Shown one piece after another: positions 30,459 to 40,437 of a stretch of 40,944 nt of DNA. Source of the DNA: Eubacterium sp. GTDB lineage: Bacteria; Bacillota; Clostridia; Lachnospirales; Lachnospiraceae. The notes below the pieces were generated by a model. It was given only the letters and a program-made list of their open reading frames with translations. It made no database searches and was not told the origin of the DNA. Position numbers and translations under genes: made by a program. The stretch covers positions 1 to 40,944 of the forward strand of contig JALEIY010000027.1 in assembly GCA_022769785.1 (NCBI GenBank). The letters are read 5' to 3'. The number at the start of each line of letters is the position of its first letter. Position 1 is the first letter of the stretch.

Positions 30459-31433
30459 ATGAATGTTTCCCGCCGTCTTTTCCGTTTACCTCTTTTTTCA
30501 GGCATTTTTATATTATTATTCACCTTATCGATAAACTGCGAGGCAAAACAGCTTTATACAACAGATGGGGTCAATATCCGAAAAGAAGCAGATGCTTCTT
30601 CTCCTGTCTGCCTGGCAGTTTCCGCCGGAACCGCAGTAACAAAAACCGGTCAGACCGGTAACTGGATTAAAGTGTCCGCAGACGGGGTTAAGGGATATAT
30701 TTATAAGGATTATCTTTCCTCTAAGAAAACTTCCCCGGTCAGCAGTTCTTCTGCTTCGAAATCTTCTTCCGACTCCGGGAAAGCTTCCAATTCCGGAAAA
30801 GCCAGCCGCATCAACAGCAGTGATGTCAATTTACGCACAAAACCAAATAGTGACTGTAAGGTAAAGGCAGTTTTATCGGAAGGAGAAACCGTTACGATTC
30901 TTTCCACAGAGGGAAACTGGAAAAAGATTCGCACAGAGGACGGAAGCAAGGGTTATGTTTATTCTTCCTATGTGGGTACAAAGACCACTTCGACCAAATC
31001 TTCCGCCAAAAAAACAAAGGCCGATGCTTTAGCTGCCTATCGTTCCCGGGCTATTTCTTATGCCAAAAATCATCTGGATGATATTTACAGCCAGGAAAAA
31101 AGAGACGAAGAAGGCTATGCGGACTGTTCGAGTCTGGTGCGGGATGCCTATGAGGCAGCCTCCGGAGAATATATCGGAGGTACCACCACCACACAGACCG
31201 AAAACATGTCCGGTTACCTTCATTCCATCAGCAGTATTTTTGATGTCACACCAGGAGATATTGTCTATCATTTAAGCGATGACAACCATGCCGGTATTTA
31301 TATCGGAAACGGGAAGGTGATTCACGCTTCTCAGACCGCCGGAACAGTCAAGGTTTCCTCCTATGATTCCGGAAGCACATACTGGGAATACAGCTGCAAC
31401 GCAGCAGCTTACTGTTACAAACTGCAAAAATAG
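30459..31433 (+). CDS. Secreted cell-wall hydrolase: two SH3b-like domains + NlpC/P60
   Basis: Signal peptide; LYTTDGVNIRKEADASSPV and SSDVNLRTKPNSDCKV SH3b repeats; YADCSSLVRDAYEAA...GDIVYHLSDDNHAGIYIGNGKVIHAS. ATG at 30459 with AGGAG. Confidence 0.93.
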   Translation: MNVSRRLFRLPLFSGIFILLFTLSINCEAKQLYTTDGVNIRKEADASSPVCLAVSAGTAVTKTGQTGNWIKVSADGVKGYIYKDYLSSKKTSPVSSSSASKSSSDSGKASNSGKASRINSSDVNLRTKPNSDCKVKAVLSEGETVTILSTEGNWKKIRTEDGSKGYVYSSYVGTKTTSTKSSAKKTKADALAAYRSRAISYAKNHLDDIYSQEKRDEEGYADCSSLVRDAYEAASGEYIGGTTTTQTENMSGYLHSISSIFDVTPGDIVYHLSDDNHAGIYIGNGKVIHASQTAGTVKVSSYDSGSTYWEYSCNAAAYCYKLQK

Positions 31434-31506
31434 ACGCACATCTTGCGCAATCCGCCGGAGGCTTTTATCTCGTCAGAGATTGAAACTCCCACTACTCATG
31501 GAAATG

Positions 31507-32148
31507 TCAGTCTACTCCGACGAAATGAAAATACATCAGTGCTGCCCAGGTATAAAGAGGATAGTAGATACCATGCTCATCTCTTCCTTCTTTCAGATAC
31601 CGGGCAGCTTCTTTTTTGCTGACAAGACGAAAACCTCCGAATTTTTCACTGCCTACGGCTCCGCTCTGCGAAAGTGGAGGCATTTCCTCACGATGAATCC
31701 CGATATATACCAGGGCATTTCCCTCATCCGTCATTCCCGGTGTGGAAAATACAAAAGGATTGATTATTTTCACCTCATCTTCCGGTGTCACCCGGATACC
31801 GGTTTCTTCTTCCAATTCCCGAACTGCCGTGTCGATTACCGCAGTATCTTTATCATAATCCTCTTTGTCAATCAGACCTGCCGGAACACTTAAAAGATAC
31901 TGTCCTGCGGGATAACGGTATTCCCAGTTTAACAAAAGCTTTGGCTCCTGTCCCTTAATATGTAAAACAACAACACAGCTCACCGCATCGGGAAGCAGTG
32001 TTTTATATGCTTCTGTGGGCATGGCAGCCGGAAGCCGGTCAATTTCTCTTCGACTGGCACAAAGATAATGGGCATCCTCTTTGTATTGGAAATCGTATAG
32101 TCTTATATAACGGGAATCATATAAGGTTTTGATTTGTTCTTTTTTCAT
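31507..32148 (-). CDS. NUDIX hydrolase
   Basis: Nudix box-like GLIDKEDYDKDTAVIDTAVRELEEETGI. Confidence 0.88.
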   Translation of the reverse strand: MKKEQIKTLYDSRYIRLYDFQYKEDAHYLCASRREIDRLPAAMPTEAYKTLLPDAVSCVVVLHIKGQEPKLLLNWEYRYPAGQYLLSVPAGLIDKEDYDKDTAVIDTAVRELEEETGIRVTPEDEVKIINPFVFSTPGMTDEGNALVYIGIHREEMPPLSQSGAVGSEKFGGFRLVSKKEAARYLKEGRDEHGIYYPLYTWAALMYFHFVGVD

Positions 32149-32328
32149 AAAGCTTTTTCTCCTTTTCTCTTACCTGGATTTATTCTTATGGAGTTTTTTC
32201 CCCACACAAAAACCTCTGTCCGGTTTATTTTATCACAATTTTTTTCTTTGGGGAAATTCTTCGTTCCCAAATATGAGGAAATCGGTTATAATGATTGAAG
32301 CGTTAATTTGTTTTTTACCGGAGGCTTT

Positions 32329-33735
32329 ATGTTAACTTATTCTTTTGATAATCTGGGAGAGGACTCCCTTTATGAACATCTTTATAAATGTATCCGCCAG
32401 GATATCACAGACGGAGTCCTGACTGCAGGAAGCCGCCTTCCATCCAAGCGAAGCCTGGCCGGGAATCTCGGTGTCAGCACCATCACTGTGGAAACAGCTT
32501 ACGGGCAGCTTCTGTCGGAAGGATATATTTATTCCGTACCGAAAAAAGGTTATTATGTTTCTGATTTTTCCAGTAATATTGTGAGTGAACAAAAGAACCT
32601 GTCCCAGGAAACCATTTCTTTTGACAGCGACTCTTCTTTCTATGCAGACTTTTCCAGTAATCAGACCCGCCCGGAGAATTTCCCATTTTCCGTATGGGCA
32701 AAGCTGATGAGAGAAACGCTCTGTGATAAAAACAGTGAGCTTATGGCAAAACCTCCCTGTGGAGGTATGCTGGGACTGCGCGCTGCCATAGCAGGACACC
32801 TGTCACAGTTTCGGGGAATGAATGTCCAGCCGGAACAGATTTTTATCGGCGCAGGGACCGAATATCTTTACGGACTCCTGATTCAGCTTCTGGGTTTTGA
32901 TAAAACTTATGCTGTTGAAAACCCTGGCTATGAGAAAATTTTTCAAATCTATTCCAGTTATCATGTAAACTGCTGTCCGGTGGATATGGACCATCAGGGT
33001 ATCCGAATTGATAAGCTCGAGGAATCCGGAGCCGATGTGGTACATATCTCTCCGTCTCATCATTTCCCGACAGGAATCATCACTCCCATCAGCCGCCGAT
33101 ACGAGCTGTTAAGCTGGGCTGCCCGAGCCGATTCCCGCTATATTATCGAGGATGATTACGACAGCGAATTCCGTCTGGTGGGCAAACCGATTCCGGCCTT
33201 ACAAAGTATTGATATTACGGACAAAGTCATTTATATTAATACTTTCTCAAAAAGTCTGACCTCCACCATGCGAATCAGCTATATGGTATTACCACTTACC
33301 CTGGCCAGAGAGTTTCTTTCCCGCATGGATTTTTACTCCTGTACGGTTTCCAATTTTGAACAATTTACCCTGATGCGTTTTATTGAAGAGGGATATTTTG
33401 AAAAACATATTAACCGTATGAGAAATTACTACCATAAGCAACGGGATTGTCTGCTGGAAGCCATCCGAAACAGTCCTCTTTTTTCTCTGGTTACCATCCG
33501 CGAAGAAGATGCCGGGCTTCATTTCCTTATGGAAATCAAAACGGCAATTCCGGACCGTATCGTCATACAAAAAGCCGTTGAAAAAGGAATCCGACTCACC
33601 TGTCTTTCCCAGTATTACACGGATGCGCCGGACTTTGCAGAGCATATTTTTATTATCAATTATTCCTACATCCAGACAGAATATATTAAAAAGGCCATTG
33701 ATGATTTATATTCCTGTCTCATAGAAGAATCCTGA
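32329..33735 (+). CDS. MocR-type regulator: GntR wHTH + PLP aminotransferase-like domain
   Basis: YEHLYKCIRQDITDGVLTAGSRLPSKRSLAGNLGVSTITVETAYGQLLSEGYI; IIEDDYDSEFR; TFSKSLTSTMRISYMVLP. ATG at 32329 with GGAGG. Confidence 0.93.
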   Translation: MLTYSFDNLGEDSLYEHLYKCIRQDITDGVLTAGSRLPSKRSLAGNLGVSTITVETAYGQLLSEGYIYSVPKKGYYVSDFSSNIVSEQKNLSQETISFDSDSSFYADFSSNQTRPENFPFSVWAKLMRETLCDKNSELMAKPPCGGMLGLRAAIAGHLSQFRGMNVQPEQIFIGAGTEYLYGLLIQLLGFDKTYAVENPGYEKIFQIYSSYHVNCCPVDMDHQGIRIDKLEESGADVVHISPSHHFPTGIITPISRRYELLSWAARADSRYIIEDDYDSEFRLVGKPIPALQSIDITDKVIYINTFSKSLTSTMRISYMVLPLTLAREFLSRMDFYSCTVSNFEQFTLMRFIEEGYFEKHINRMRNYYHKQRDCLLEAIRNSPLFSLVTIREEDAGLHFLMEIKTAIPDRIVIQKAVEKGIRLTCLSQYYTDAPDFAEHIFIINYSYIQTEYIKKAIDDLYSCLIEES

Positions 33736-33765
33736 TATTTTCTTTATTTAAAGAACCGTCAAATT

Positions 33766-33864
33766 AAAAAGACAGTGCAAAAACATTTTCTTCATACCGT
33801 CCTCAAATATCAGAATAAAATCTGACGTTTTCGGATGGAAGATTGTTTTTCGCACTGTCTTTTT
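33766..33864. terminator. Long rod-like bidirectional terminator between convergent genes
   Basis: AAAAAGACAGTGC (33766-33778) / GCACTGTCTTTTT (33852-33864), with adjacent AAAAACA/TGTTTTT pairing; T runs on both strands. Confidence 0.8.
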
Positions 33865-33890
33865 GATGTTTTTTCTATCGGTGATTTATT

Positions 33891-35816
33891 TTATCTTCCG
33901 GCTTTAGTTCCGGTGTAGAGCTGATAATATCTTCCCTGTTCTTCCAGAAGTTCCTCATGAGAACCTCTTTCAATAATGCGCCCCTGTTCGAGGACCATAA
34001 TCCAGTCACTGTTTTTAATTGTGGACAATCTGTGCGCAATTACAAAGGTTGTTCTGCCTTTCATCAGCTTATCCATTCCTTCCTGAACAATCTTCTCTGT
34101 TCTGGTATCAATGGAGCTGGTCGCTTCATCAAGAATAAGCACCGGCGGGTCAGCGATGGCTGCACGGGCAATCGACAACAGCTGTCTCTGTCCCTGACTT
34201 AAATTGGCACCGTCTCCGGTCAGTACCGTATCATAACCCTGTGGAAGCATCCGGATAAAATCATCAGCGTTGGCCAGCTTTGCCGCTGCGATAACCTCTT
34301 CATCCGTGGCTTCCAGCTTACCATAACGAATATTTTCCTTTACCGTAGCAGTAAACAGGTGGGTATCCTGAAGCACCATTCCGAGAGAATGACGTAAATC
34401 GCCCTTTTTGATCTTGTTAATATTGATACCGTCATAACGAATCTTACCGTCCTGGATATCATAGAAACGGTTTATCAGATTGGTAATGGTCGTTTTGCCG
34501 GCTCCGGTAGAACCAACAAAGGCAATCTTTTGTCCCGGCGTAGCAAACATCTTGATATCATGAAGAACCATTTTCTTTTCATCATATCCGAAATCCACTC
34601 CCAAAAACTCCACATCACCCAGAAGTTCTTTATAGGTAGTCGTTCCATCCTCCTTATGATAATGCTTCCATGCCCAGATTCCGGTACGCTTCTCTGTTTC
34701 TGTCAGGGTTCCGTCTGCTTCCTTTCTGGCATTGACCAGAGTTACATAACCCTCATCCGTTTCCGGCTCTTCATCCAGAAGGTCAAAGATACGCTGCGCC
34801 CCTGCCAGAGCCATGGCGATAAAGTTTATCTGCTGGCTGATTTGATTAATCGGCATATTAAAGCTTTTATTGAAGGTCAGGAAGCTGGCAAGAGCTCCGA
34901 GGGTAAAGCCCCCGATTCCATGGATAGCAAGAATACCACCGGTGATCGCCACCAGAACATAACTGATATTACCAATCTGCGCATTAACCGGCATCATTAC
35001 ATTGGCGTATTTATTCGCATTGTCTGCACTGACGAAAAGCTGCTCATTGAGTTCATTAAACCGTTTGATATTTTCTTCTTCCCGATTAAATACCTTTACA
35101 ACCTTCTGTCCCTGCATCATTTCCTCAATAAATCCATTGGCTGCGCCAAGGTCTCTCTGCTGCGCCAGGAAATACCTGCTGGAATTGGCTGCCAGTTTTT
35201 TGGAGAAAAAGAGCATCACTCCAACCATCAGCAAAGTAACTCCCGTCAGCGGAATACTGAGCCGAATCATACAGATTACCACACTGATAAGAGTGATTCC
35301 ACTGTTAAAAATCTGCGGAATACTCTGGGAAATCATCTGACGCAGAGTGTCAATATCGTTGGTATAAACAGACATGATGTCCCCGTGGGCATGGGTATCA
35401 AAATATTTAATCGGAAGATCCTGCATATGGTCAAAAATATCTTTTCTGAGATTTTTCAGCGTTCCCTGTGTAACAAACACCATAATCTGACTCTGTGCCA
35501 GAGCCGCAAGGATTCCGACAGCATAAAAGCCTGCCACTCGTCCAATTGCCGCAGCAAGAGGGCCAAAGTCATGACTTCCGTCTTTCAGCATCGGAATAAT
35601 ATAGGCATCAATCAGGGTCTGCATAAACATGGTTCCCTGCACATTGGCAAGCACACTGACAAAAATACAGACGATGACGATTCCGTAGGCAATGCCGTAG
35701 TTTTTCATTACATATCCAAGAACCCGCTTCATCAGCCGCCCCGGTTGTTCAATCTTGGGTTTTGGTCCCATCGGACCCCGGCGGCCATGACCGGGCATCG
35801 GTTTTCTTCCTGCCAT
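33891..35816 (-). CDS. ABC transporter, fused ATP-binding/permease (subunit 2 of heterodimeric exporter)
   Basis: Walker A GSTGAGKTT, signature LSQGQRQLLSIARA, Walker B VLILDEATSSID. Confidence 0.94.
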   Translation of the reverse strand: MAGRKPMPGHGRRGPMGPKPKIEQPGRLMKRVLGYVMKNYGIAYGIVIVCIFVSVLANVQGTMFMQTLIDAYIIPMLKDGSHDFGPLAAAIGRVAGFYAVGILAALAQSQIMVFVTQGTLKNLRKDIFDHMQDLPIKYFDTHAHGDIMSVYTNDIDTLRQMISQSIPQIFNSGITLISVVICMIRLSIPLTGVTLLMVGVMLFFSKKLAANSSRYFLAQQRDLGAANGFIEEMMQGQKVVKVFNREEENIKRFNELNEQLFVSADNANKYANVMMPVNAQIGNISYVLVAITGGILAIHGIGGFTLGALASFLTFNKSFNMPINQISQQINFIAMALAGAQRIFDLLDEEPETDEGYVTLVNARKEADGTLTETEKRTGIWAWKHYHKEDGTTTYKELLGDVEFLGVDFGYDEKKMVLHDIKMFATPGQKIAFVGSTGAGKTTITNLINRFYDIQDGKIRYDGININKIKKGDLRHSLGMVLQDTHLFTATVKENIRYGKLEATDEEVIAAAKLANADDFIRMLPQGYDTVLTGDGANLSQGQRQLLSIARAAIADPPVLILDEATSSIDTRTEKIVQEGMDKLMKGRTTFVIAHRLSTIKNSDWIMVLEQGRIIERGSHEELLEEQGRYYQLYTGTKAGR

Positions 35817-37567
35817 TATGCCTCACCTCCGTTTTCATCAAAATCTCCTCCGCCACTGGTCTGTGACTCGTAAACTTCTCTGTAAATGTCATTGTTTTCC
35901 AGAAGCTCTTCGTGGGTTCCGAAGCCATTAATCTCCCCATTATCCAGCACAAGAATCCGGTCTGCATCCTGCACACTGGAAATACGCTGTGCAATAATCA
36001 GCTTTGTGGTATTCGGAATCTCTCTGGAAAATGCCTGGCGAATCTTCGCATCCGTGGCGGTATCCACCGCACTGGTACTGTCATCCAGAATCAGTATCTT
36101 CGGCTTCTTTAAAAGAGCCCGGGCAATACAGAGTCTCTGTTTCTGTCCGCCCGAAACATTGGCTCCTCCCTGTTCAATATATGTGTCATAGCCATCCGGC
36201 ATTTTTTCAATAAATTCTTCCGCGCAGGCAAGGCGGCAGGCCTCCCGGCATTCCTCCAGGGTTGCTTCCTTATTGCCCCAGCGCAGGTTATCAAGAATCG
36301 TACCGGAAAACAGGACATTTTTCTGAAGAACTACGGAAACCTCATCCCGCAAAGTCTCCAGGTCATAATCCCTGACATCCCTGCCTCCGACCTTCAGCGT
36401 TCCCCGGGAAACATCATAAAGTCTGCTGATAAGATTAACCAGTGAGGACTTGGCACTGCCGGTTCCGCCGATGATTCCCACCGTTTCCCCTGCTTTAACG
36501 GATAAATTAATATCCTTAAGCACATACTTTTCACTGTCTTTTCCGTAGGCAAAGGAAACATGGTCAAACTCAATGCTGCCGTCACTGACCTCGTATACCG
36601 GATTCTCCGGATTCACAATATCTGCCTTTTCATTCAGAACCTCTGATACCCTTTCTGCGCTTGCCATACTCATGGAAAGCATCACAAATACCATGGAAAG
36701 CATCATCAGACTCATTAAAATGTTCATACAGTATGTAAGAAGCATCATCAGCTCTCCCGTGGTAAGAACCGACTGAACAATCATTTTCGCACCAAGCCAG
36801 CTGATACCGAGAATGCAGGAATATACTGTAAACATCATAACTGGCATATTAAAGGAAACTGCCCGTTCCGCTTTGACCGCCAGACGGTAAAGACCCTCGT
36901 TGGCCCGGGAAAAACGTTCCTTTTCATAATCTTCTCTCACAAAGGCCTTTACTACGCGAATGGCAGAAACATCCTCCTGCACACTGGCGTTAATTTCATC
37001 GTATTTGTGAAACATTTTTTTGAAGGACTTCATGGCAATCGATATGATAAAAGCAAGAACCACTCCAAGAGCTAACACAGCCACCAGATAAATCGAAGCC
37101 AGCTTTACATTAACCGTGAAGGACATAAACATGGCAATCACAAGGCTGAACGGTGCTCTTACACACATTCGAAGCAGCATCTGATAAGCGTTCTGCAGGT
37201 TGGTCACATCCGTGGTCATCCTGGTCACCAGACTGGCCGTGCTGAATTTATCGATATTGGAAAAGGAAAAGGTCTGAATGTTCTCAAACATCGCCTTTCT
37301 TAAATTCTTTGCAAAGCCGGTCGAGGCTCTGGCACCGAATTTTCCTCCCATCACACCGCAAAAAAGCCCGAAACAGGCTGTAATAATCATGCAGATACCC
37401 ATCACATAAATATGGGAAATATCTCCTTTTTCCACCCCTTCATCAATAATACTGGACATAAATAAAGGGATAATCATCTCCATAATAACCTCCAGAATCA
37501 TAAAGACCGGGGTAAGTATGGAGTCTTTTTTATACTCTTTTATCTGTCCCGCAAGGGTTTTTAACAT
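35816..37567 (-). CDS. ABC transporter, fused ATP-binding/permease (subunit 1 of heterodimeric exporter)
   Basis: Walker A GGTGSAKSS, signature VSGGQKQRLCIARA, Walker B ILILDDSTSAVD (Asp in place of catalytic Glu). ATG at 37567 with AAGGAGTG. Confidence 0.94.
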   Translation of the reverse strand: MLKTLAGQIKEYKKDSILTPVFMILEVIMEMIIPLFMSSIIDEGVEKGDISHIYVMGICMIITACFGLFCGVMGGKFGARASTGFAKNLRKAMFENIQTFSFSNIDKFSTASLVTRMTTDVTNLQNAYQMLLRMCVRAPFSLVIAMFMSFTVNVKLASIYLVAVLALGVVLAFIISIAMKSFKKMFHKYDEINASVQEDVSAIRVVKAFVREDYEKERFSRANEGLYRLAVKAERAVSFNMPVMMFTVYSCILGISWLGAKMIVQSVLTTGELMMLLTYCMNILMSLMMLSMVFVMLSMSMASAERVSEVLNEKADIVNPENPVYEVSDGSIEFDHVSFAYGKDSEKYVLKDINLSVKAGETVGIIGGTGSAKSSLVNLISRLYDVSRGTLKVGGRDVRDYDLETLRDEVSVVLQKNVLFSGTILDNLRWGNKEATLEECREACRLACAEEFIEKMPDGYDTYIEQGGANVSGGQKQRLCIARALLKKPKILILDDSTSAVDTATDAKIRQAFSREIPNTTKLIIAQRISSVQDADRILVLDNGEINGFGTHEELLENNDIYREVYESQTSGGGDFDENGGEA

Positions 37568-37586
37568 AATAACACTCCTTTCTGAT

Positions 37587-38078
37587 TTACAGTTCCACAG
37601 AGTCCGCCGACATACACGAACAGCACTCTGCATCTCCCTGATTCTTTATCAGATTCCGACGAATCTGCCGGGCAACCTCCAGAAAAATCTCAAGCTGCTC
37701 CGGTTCAATATCCTGACAAATCATTTCTTCAATCTGACGGATATTTTTTATCACGGTCTGATGACATTCCTCTCCCTTTTTCGTGAGTTTCAACTGCTTT
37801 AACCGGGAGTCTCTGTCCACTCCCACCCGGGTAATATATCCATTTTTTTCCATCTGTTTCACAATACTGGTTACGGTAGACCTGGCTATGGAGAACTCAA
37901 CCTCCAGATCTCTCTGACAAATCTCCTTATCCTGATTATCGTAAAGAAAGCCGATAACCCAGCCGTGCATATGCGGCAGCTTCTCATGCCCGGTTTCTTT
38001 CAGGAAATTCATCTGACATCTAAGCAGCATCCCACTCAGAGTTTTTATCATAAAACCAACTGTTTCTTTCCCCTTCAC
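37587..38078 (-). CDS. MarR family transcriptional regulator
   Basis: wHTH: DLEVEFSIARSTVTSIVKQMEKNGYITRVGVDRDSRLKQLKLTKKGEE. GTG at 38078 has AGGAGG 5 nt upstream; ORF-track start at 38180 would be essentially leaderless. Confidence 0.9.
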   Translation of the reverse strand: MKGKETVGFMIKTLSGMLLRCQMNFLKETGHEKLPHMHGWVIGFLYDNQDKEICQRDLEVEFSIARSTVTSIVKQMEKNGYITRVGVDRDSRLKQLKLTKKGEECHQTVIKNIRQIEEMICQDIEPEQLEIFLEVARQIRRNLIKNQGDAECCSCMSADSVEL

Positions 38079-38130
38079 TTTATCCTCCTGTACCTTCTCC
38101 TGTGACAGTTCAGTACCAATTTGTCCAGTG

Positions 38131-38160
38131 AACTGTTTTATATTAAACTGTTTTATATTA
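38131..38160. repeat. Two exact 15-bp tandem repeats
   Basis: AACTGTTTTATATTA x2 (38131-38145, 38146-38160). Confidence 0.9.
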
Positions 38161-38182
38161 AATTGTTCAATCTCAAACAATT
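38161..38182. promoter_or_regulatory. Candidate MarR operator: AATTGTT-N8-AACAATT
   Basis: Perfect 7-bp inverted repeat immediately downstream of the marR -10. Confidence 0.6.
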
Positions 38183-38197
38183 CAACACGTATTATTG

Positions 38198-38225
38198 ATT
38201 ATATACATTTTCCTGTAAAAGTCAA
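38198..38225 (-). promoter_or_regulatory. SigA-type promoter of marR-ABC operon
   Basis: Minus strand TTGACT-16 nt-TATAAT. Confidence 0.8.
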
Positions 38226-38259
38226 CCAGATTTTGTGAAATATTATTCACATAGAAAAA

Positions 38260-38291
38260 CCGCCGGAAAATCAACTCAGACTTCCCGGCGG
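38260..38291 (-). terminator. Intrinsic terminator downstream of trpS
   Basis: Minus strand CCGCCGGGAA...TTTTCCGGCGG-TTTTTC. Confidence 0.85.
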
Positions 38292-38312
38292 GGCTATTAC
38301 CTTTTATAATAT

Positions 38313-39395
38313 TTATTTATATTTTTCCATCTGTTCGCGAATCATATCGTCATTGTCGAAATAATTGATACGCATGGCCGCCTTTACTTCTTTTAAGGTC
38401 TCGGCTGCGGTTTCCTGAGCCACCCGGCTGCCTTCTTTCAAAATCTCGTAAACGGCTGGAATATCTTTTTCCCACTGTTTTCTTCTCTCACGAATCGGGG
38501 CAAGCTCTGCCTGAAGAACCTTATTTAAGAACTTCTTCACCTTAACATCACCCAGGCCGCCGCGGGTATAGTGGTCTTTCACTTCCTGAAGGTTGGCGTA
38601 TTCCGGCCAGAACTCTGCAAAATGCTCCGGTCTGCTGAATGCATCCAGATAAATAAATACCGGATTGCCTTCCACCTGTCCCGGGTCTTCCACCCGAAGA
38701 TGATTCGGGTCAGTAAACATGGACATAACTTTTTTCTTAATCTCCTGCTCGGTATCGGAAAGGTAGATACAGTTACCAAGGGATTTACTCATCTTCGCCT
38801 TACCGTCGATACCCGGCAGACGGAGACAGGCTTTATTATCCGGAAGAAGAATCTGCGGCATTACCAGCGTCTCTCCGTATACAGAGTTAAATTTATGAAC
38901 AATCTCTCTGCACTGTTCCAGCATCGGCATCTGGTCCTCACCTACCGGTACGGTCGTTGCCTTAAATGCAGTGATATCTGCTGCCTGACTGATTGGATAG
39001 GTAAAAAATCCCACTGGAATGCTGGCTTCAAAATTACGCATCTTAATCTCTGATTTTACCGTTGGATTTCTCTGCAGACGGGAAACGGTCACCAGATTAG
39101 AATAGTAAAATGTCAGTTCTGTAAGCTCCGGTACCATGGACTGAATAAACAGCGTGGACTTTGTCGGATCCAGTCCGCAGGAAAGATAGTCAAGAGCCAC
39201 TTCCATAATGTTCTGTCTGACCTTCTCCGGAGTATCCGCATTATCTGTCAATGCCTGCGCATCCGCAATCATAATAAAAATCTTATCAAACTCTCCGGAA
39301 TTCTGGAGCTCCACTCTCCGACGAAGAGAGCCTACATAATGGCCTACATGAAGCCGTCCTGTCGGTCTGTCACCTGTTAATATAATCTTTTCCAT
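38313..39395 (-). CDS. trpS: Tryptophanyl-tRNA synthetase
   Basis: [34 protein letters not shown]. Confidence 0.96.
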   Translation of the reverse strand: MEKIILTGDRPTGRLHVGHYVGSLRRRVELQNSGEFDKIFIMIADAQALTDNADTPEKVRQNIMEVALDYLSCGLDPTKSTLFIQSMVPELTELTFYYSNLVTVSRLQRNPTVKSEIKMRNFEASIPVGFFTYPISQAADITAFKATTVPVGEDQMPMLEQCREIVHKFNSVYGETLVMPQILLPDNKACLRLPGIDGKAKMSKSLGNCIYLSDTEQEIKKKVMSMFTDPNHLRVEDPGQVEGNPVFIYLDAFSRPEHFAEFWPEYANLQEVKDHYTRGGLGDVKVKKFLNKVLQAELAPIRERRKQWEKDIPAVYEILKEGSRVAQETAAETLKEVKAAMRINYFDNDDMIREQMEKYK

Positions 39396-39482
39396 CTTAT
39401 TAAACATCCTTTTCTTTCATAGCATTTTCTCGTAAATATGCCGGATAACTTCATCCCTCTCCGGCCTTTAACGGATATTATA

Positions 39483-40256
39483 CTATATCCCGAGGAATTT
39501 CACAACCATTATTGCCAGTCCAAGGATAACCAGAACCACTCCGGTGGCGCGGTTTAATGTCGCAGCATCCGCTTTATTTGCAAAACGGGCAGCCACTCTG
39601 GCCCAGAACAGCGTTGATAAAACACAAACTGCCAGGCAGAAAATGTCCGGCATTCCCCCAATCGCAAAATGGCTCATGGCTCCGGTAAAGGCAGTAAACG
39701 CCATAATAAATACACTGGTTCCCACTGCGGTTTTTAACTCATATCCCAGAACACTGGTAAGAATGAGCAGCATCATCATACCGCCACCAGCTCCTACAAA
39801 GCCGCAGATAAAGCCAATACCCATACCACAAAGAAGGGACTGAACAAACCTTTTGCGGGGACTTACCGCTGCCATGGACTCCTTCGTAGTCATTACCGGC
39901 TTTACAATAAATTTCACACCCAGTAAAAATGTCATGAAAACCGAAAAAGAACCCATGGTAGTATTTGGCACACGACTGGCCACATAACTGCCTACAAAGG
40001 TAAAACAGAGTACCGAGAGCATCATAACGATTCCGTTTCGAATATCCAGATTCTTATTTTTGCCGTAAGTCCAGGCACTCACGGCACTGGCAAGCACATC
40101 GCTGGCAAGGGCAATTCCCACAGCCTCATACGCCGGCATATGCAAAAACGCAATCAGCATGGGACTGATGACCGCCGCAGCACTCATACCGGCAAACCCG
40201 GTTCCGACGCCGGCGCCGATACCGGAAATTAAACATATGATAAATGAATAAAGCAT
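39483..40256 (-). CDS. TSUP family (TauE/SafE) membrane permease
   Basis: SGIGAGVGTGFAGMSAAAVISPMLIAFLHMPAYEAVGIALASDVLAS; GFICGFVGAGGGMMMLLIL. Confidence 0.9.
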   Translation of the reverse strand: MLYSFIICLISGIGAGVGTGFAGMSAAAVISPMLIAFLHMPAYEAVGIALASDVLASAVSAWTYGKNKNLDIRNGIVMMLSVLCFTFVGSYVASRVPNTTMGSFSVFMTFLLGVKFIVKPVMTTKESMAAVSPRKRFVQSLLCGMGIGFICGFVGAGGGMMMLLILTSVLGYELKTAVGTSVFIMAFTAFTGAMSHFAIGGMPDIFCLAVCVLSTLFWARVAARFANKADAATLNRATGVVLVILGLAIMVVKFLGI

Positions 40257-40335
40257 AACTTATCCTCCTTACAACATACACAGCCGGCCTTTCATTGACT
40301 TTCTTTTATACAGATGTTACACTGTGTTCAACAAA

Positions 40336-40392
40336 ACGGCTGTTTATAAACAATTACTGTATCACTGACTCTGATAATTGTCAAACAGCCGT
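40336..40392. repeat. Long inverted repeat in divergent intergenic region
   Basis: ACGGCTGTTT (40336-40345)/AAACAGCCGT (40383-40392) with inner ACAATTA/TAATTGT. Confidence 0.8.
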
Positions 40393-40437
40393 ATCAAATT
40401 TATTATGTTCATCCTTAAGTCAGAGGAGGAGTTCTTA

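Noticed and set aside
31465-31490. CRISPR repeat-like tail ATTGAAAC
   Set aside because: Single occurrence with no repeat-spacer periodicity and no cas genes.
34530-35873. 447-aa plus-strand ORF
   Set aside because: Fully antisense to a well-supported ABC transporter; composition looks like reverse-strand artefact, with no recognisable domain.
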